This document shows positions 61,516-64,000 of a stretch of DNA of 64,000 nt, piece by piece (the first letter of the stretch is position 1; every line of letters begins with the position of its first letter). The DNA is taken from positions 372,001 through 436,000 of the forward strand of contig NZ_CP139977.1 of assembly GCF_034424625.1 (NCBI RefSeq), written 5' to 3'. The notes under the pieces are model-generated. The model searched no databases, had not been told where the DNA came from, and worked only from the letters and a program-made list of their open reading frames with translations. Source of the DNA: Janthinobacterium lividum. GTDB lineage: Bacteria > Pseudomonadota > Gammaproteobacteria > Burkholderiales > Burkholderiaceae_D. A program made the translations under genes and the position numbers.

Positions 61516-61786
61516 GGGGACGCTCCTTTCTGTTAAGGGGATATCACCCCTATTTGGGCACCTCGATGCCGTTTCAAAGAGGGCATCCATTCCATTAGAG
61601 CCGTTGCCATCCCCTGACTTTACTCAACGCTGTACACAGTACACAGGTCGGACGGCTGGCCGCTTATCAACGAGGAGCGGTAGAATCAAGTGACTATGTG
61701 AGCGCGATTTGCTCGATACTGTGTTGGGCTAGCCGCGTGGCAGTTCACGAACAGCCGCTGACCGGAGCCATCACCGACGCAGTTGT

Positions 61787-63121
61787 TTAAAGTAAGAGGA
61801 CTGCTTTGATCTCGTCCATGGTTTCGTCGCACAGCTCGACAAATTTCGCAGCTTTGTGTTCGTCACGGGACTCATCGGTCGGATGCTTGTAATGCCGGTG
61901 TGTCCCGGCCGAGAAGAAAGCATGCGCATTAGGAGAGTGCGCAGTTACCACGTTATTCGCACTTTCCTTGTCGCCGTGATGAGGGACTATCACGGCCTTG
62001 TATCGTTGCTTGTGCAGGTCTTTGATGCGCGGGGACGAATCGGACGCGAAACGGCTGTAAACGTAGTCACCTGGTGCGAGCACACGTTGCCCGTCGCGCA
62101 CGAACACCGCAACGATGCAATTGCCGTTAGAATCAAGGGTGCTCGGATTTGCCCTGATGAGCTCTAGGGATGTGTTGGCGGCCAATGTTATTGTCGTTGA
62201 CGAAGTGTCGACGCACTTGCTGATGACTTCCTTGTCTTTGAACAGGAGGTGGCTCACACCGGCGGGTACCAAAATTGCGCTAACTTTTTTGCGAAGGCCA
62301 GCGTCCCAGGCAAGCAGCTTCCAATGGTCGTAGTCCGTGTGGGATGCCACCATCACGAGATCTGTCAGCGGTTGGACTTTAGCGGTGAGGTCGTTGCTCA
62401 TTATGTTGGACTTATCAAGGTAGCGTTTGCGCGTGACTGGCTTGCCGGCACCAGCGTCGAGCAACCACCCTTTCCGTCCGTTGTCGATCAACGAGCACAT
62501 ACCTTGCCCAACATGAAACGCGTGAAACGTGTAGGGAGCGGAGCGGTTCACCGTACCTGCGGAACCATGCTGATATCGCGTGCCGGTGAAAGCCTTGACG
62601 GAAGTCAACGGCTGCGAAACGAACGCTCCCATCTTCGAGGTACACGGGCGCGCTTGTAACTGAATGCCACCGCTTGGAAGCCGTGCGTCGTCCGCGCTTA
62701 CCGGTTCGACTCTGATGATATCTATATAAGTGGGCCCATCCATGGAGAAGGTTGGATAGTAGTAATCTGCAGACGACTTTCTAACCTCGATATCGACACG
62801 AAACCACTGTCGGCTTCGAAGATACTGCGTTTCGAGATCTTTGATCTTCGCAAGTTGTCCCATAACCTCCCACCAACGAGTAAGGCCTAGCTGTTGCCGG
62901 AAATAGCGCCAAAAGTCCAGGTCGATCACATATGTGGTAACACCGTCTTTCCCGTCGTTTATCAAGCTGTGGAAATCACTCTCGTCGATCCCAATGAGGC
63001 GAACGCAGCGACCGTGTCTAGCATATTCTTTTGTACCGAAATACGTCTCCACCTGACAGAAGAATGCCTTCTCTTCTCTTCGCCGGCGTCGGCGAAATTT
63101 AGACGAATCTGCTGCCATCAT
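61787..63121 (-). CDS. Metallo-beta-lactamase-fold hydrolase (ComEC-like)
   Basis: A ~444-aa protein. The N-terminal ~190 residues are unrecognised and begin with a very basic stretch. An MBL domain follows: FHVGQGMCSLI (202-212), LLDAGAG, SHTDYDHW (H261, D263, D265, H266), a later PGDYVY and VPHHGD, and a final HRHYKHPTDES. This metal-site pattern is that of the ComEC-related hydrolases, often nucleases or phosphodiesterases. Stand-alone MBL proteins of this type occur in defence islands. No clear partner gene is adjacent. Confidence 0.75.
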   Translation of the reverse strand: MMAADSSKFRRRRRREEKAFFCQVETYFGTKEYARHGRCVRLIGIDESDFHSLINDGKDGVTTYVIDLDFWRYFRQQLGLTRWWEVMGQLAKIKDLETQYLRSRQWFRVDIEVRKSSADYYYPTFSMDGPTYIDIIRVEPVSADDARLPSGGIQLQARPCTSKMGAFVSQPLTSVKAFTGTRYQHGSAGTVNRSAPYTFHAFHVGQGMCSLIDNGRKGWLLDAGAGKPVTRKRYLDKSNIMSNDLTAKVQPLTDLVMVASHTDYDHWKLLAWDAGLRKKVSAILVPAGVSHLLFKDKEVISKCVDTSSTTITLAANTSLELIRANPSTLDSNGNCIVAVFVRDGQRVLAPGDYVYSRFASDSSPRIKDLHKQRYKAVIVPHHGDKESANNVVTAHSPNAHAFFSAGTHRHYKHPTDESRDEHKAAKFVELCDETMDEIKAVLLL

Positions 63122-63435
63122 CTTTCTCCATGGTAGGGGCTATCTGAAGGAACGTTTGCCGGTAGGTATCGGACGTTCATTTCACAAACTCAATGAACTG
63201 CCTGATCTTAGCAGTTTAGTTTCGTGCGATCATATTGCTCGTCGCAGCATGGCCCTATTCCGTGCCAGAGCCGTGCTTGACGAGTTGATCGGCGGTTTGC
63301 CACCGCGATCGTCCCATCGGTTGCAGCACACCGCATAAACTTCAGTCCATGAGCTCGCGCATTCCCCCCAAAGCCCGAACCAACCCGAAAATCCGCCAGG
63401 AAATCAAGGACTCCACCCTGTCCGACCACTAGGCC
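63122..63435. other. Gene-poor stretch
   Basis: Only short frames are present. A phrase near 63364-63420 (PPKARTNPKIRQEIKDSTL) may be transposase debris, but I cannot assign it. Confidence 0.35.
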
Positions 63436-63582
63436 GCCAAGGATGCCGACAAGGCCTATGCTTCGCGTGCCCATCGGGCCTGGCTTCGTTGCAGAAGCAT
63501 TGCATCGCACATTGCGCGCTACGGCATAAAGTCGCACGAACGCCTGGGTAAATGGCAAAGGGTGGAACTGCTGAACTTCCAC
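63436..63582 (+). pseudogene. IS5-type transposase, C-terminal remnant
   Basis: The frame reads DADKAYASRAHRAWLRCRSI, ASHIARYGIKSHERLGKWQRV. This resembles the C-terminal region of IS5/IS427-type transposases (DKAYDSR..RRWLR...IARKGIESSERLGRHRW). Flanking parts are missing or frame-broken. Confidence 0.45.
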
Positions 63583-63641
63583 TGATCGATGATTCGCGTC
63601 CATCATGATGTGGACGCCAATTTGCATTCAATTCGCTATTA

Positions 63642-64000
63642 CTAGGTCGGGCGATACCGTTTGGTGTGGGGAACTATCAAATCCAGCCGTTTCAACGTCT
63701 CCATCGTAAATATGTGCGGCACGCCTTGAGCGACAAGTTGATGTCCAAATTCATCCGGTGTTTCTGGGCGGTCTAAGGGCCCGAGTGCATCAACAGCTTC
63801 AGACAGGGCCGCTTGGTGCTCCGATCCTTGCAGTTGGGTGTGGATCTCTTCATAGAGTACCGCGCGGCGAGGCCATTTTTCGTTCCATTGCCATCTATGT
63901 TCAGCACTCTGTACCATCGCCCTTCCGCCAGCGCCTACGCTTTTGATTTCAGCGGCCTTGGCGCGGACCACTGCTGAAATCTTCGTCTGTGGATCAGCTG
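63642..64000 (-). CDS. C-terminal part of unidentified protein (runs off window)
   Basis: The frame is open through the right edge and ends with a stop at 63642, giving at least 119 residues. The visible part is helical and charged (AEHRWQWNEKWPRRAVLYEEIH, ALSEAVDALGPLDRPETPDE, MWETLKR-like MET-LKRLDLIVPHTKRYRP end). No family is recognised. An internal GTG near 63971 could start it, but the frame before that is also open. Confidence 0.45.
   Translation of the reverse strand, partial: ADPQTKISAVVRAKAAEIKSVGAGGRAMVQSAEHRWQWNEKWPRRAVLYEEIHTQLQGSEHQAALSEAVDALGPLDRPETPDEFGHQLVAQGVPHIFTMETLKRLDLIVPHTKRYRPT

Noticed and set aside
1..64000. tRNA or rRNA genes as island attachment sites
   Set aside because: None could be recognised by eye in the window; a covariance search would be needed to exclude them.

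Overview
The window looks like a chromosome segment from a GC-rich betaproteobacterium, most likely Oxalobacteraceae (Janthinobacterium/Massilia/Duganella-like). This is judged from codon use, the siderophore gene style and the IS types; no rRNA or tRNA gene is present to confirm it. It falls into three parts: a very GC-rich siderophore locus (1-15.5 kb), an AT-rich microcin locus (16.4-21.6 kb), and a mosaic accessory region (21.6-64 kb) of defence, toxin/immunity and cargo genes mixed with IS debris.

Siderophore locus: a FhuF-type ferric-siderophore reductase (partial at the left edge) converges on an operon of a stand-alone TauD/SyrP-like hydroxylase, a 2955-aa NRPS and a 1007-aa NRPS. The three genes overlap each other. 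A divergent operon encodes MbtH, thioesterase and Sfp-type phosphopantetheinyl transferase, and a Fur-box-like sequence lies between the two operons. Two of three adenylation domains carry the Asp specificity code. Two hydroxylases (one free, one fused) are present, which points to a short siderophore with two beta-hydroxy-Asp residues and one central, probably basic, residue.

Microcin locus: a near-consensus sigma70 promoter precedes an 82-aa double-glycine-leader peptide. It is followed by a strong inverted repeat, a 70-aa two-helix membrane protein (likely immunity), an HlyD-type adaptor and a C39-peptidase ABC exporter. This is a colicin-V-type secretion system.

Mosaic region: a dispersed 150-380 bp repeat occurs at least nine times, always in the same orientation. 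It separates functional modules: (i) the 3' end of a type II CBASS operon (cap2 fragment and cap3); (ii) an SMI1/KNR4-HEAT protein, IS3 remnant, EAL phosphodiesterase, chemotaxis receptor and TetR-DUF1348 pair; (iii) a zeta-toxin pair and IS66 debris; (iv) a helical hypothetical protein; (v) a type VI secretion cargo module (PAAR, DUF4123 adaptor, small protein, Tox-REase-5, Imm52-like); (vi) an orphan immunity-like gene; (vii) an alpha-glucosidase, a YaaW-like fusion, a GIY-YIG nuclease and an SRA-HNH modified-DNA nuclease; (viii) an 837-aa multi-zinc-ribbon nuclease, IS30, DUF2971, IS5 and an operon of AAA ATPase, HNH nuclease and REase-STAND NTPase. An IS110 remnant, a metallo-beta-lactamase-fold protein, an IS5-type remnant and an incomplete gene close the window.

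The strongest candidates for undescribed biology are the repeat-delimited cassette-like layout, the REase-STAND + ATPase + HNH (+ DUF2971) operon, and the zinc-ribbon nuclease.
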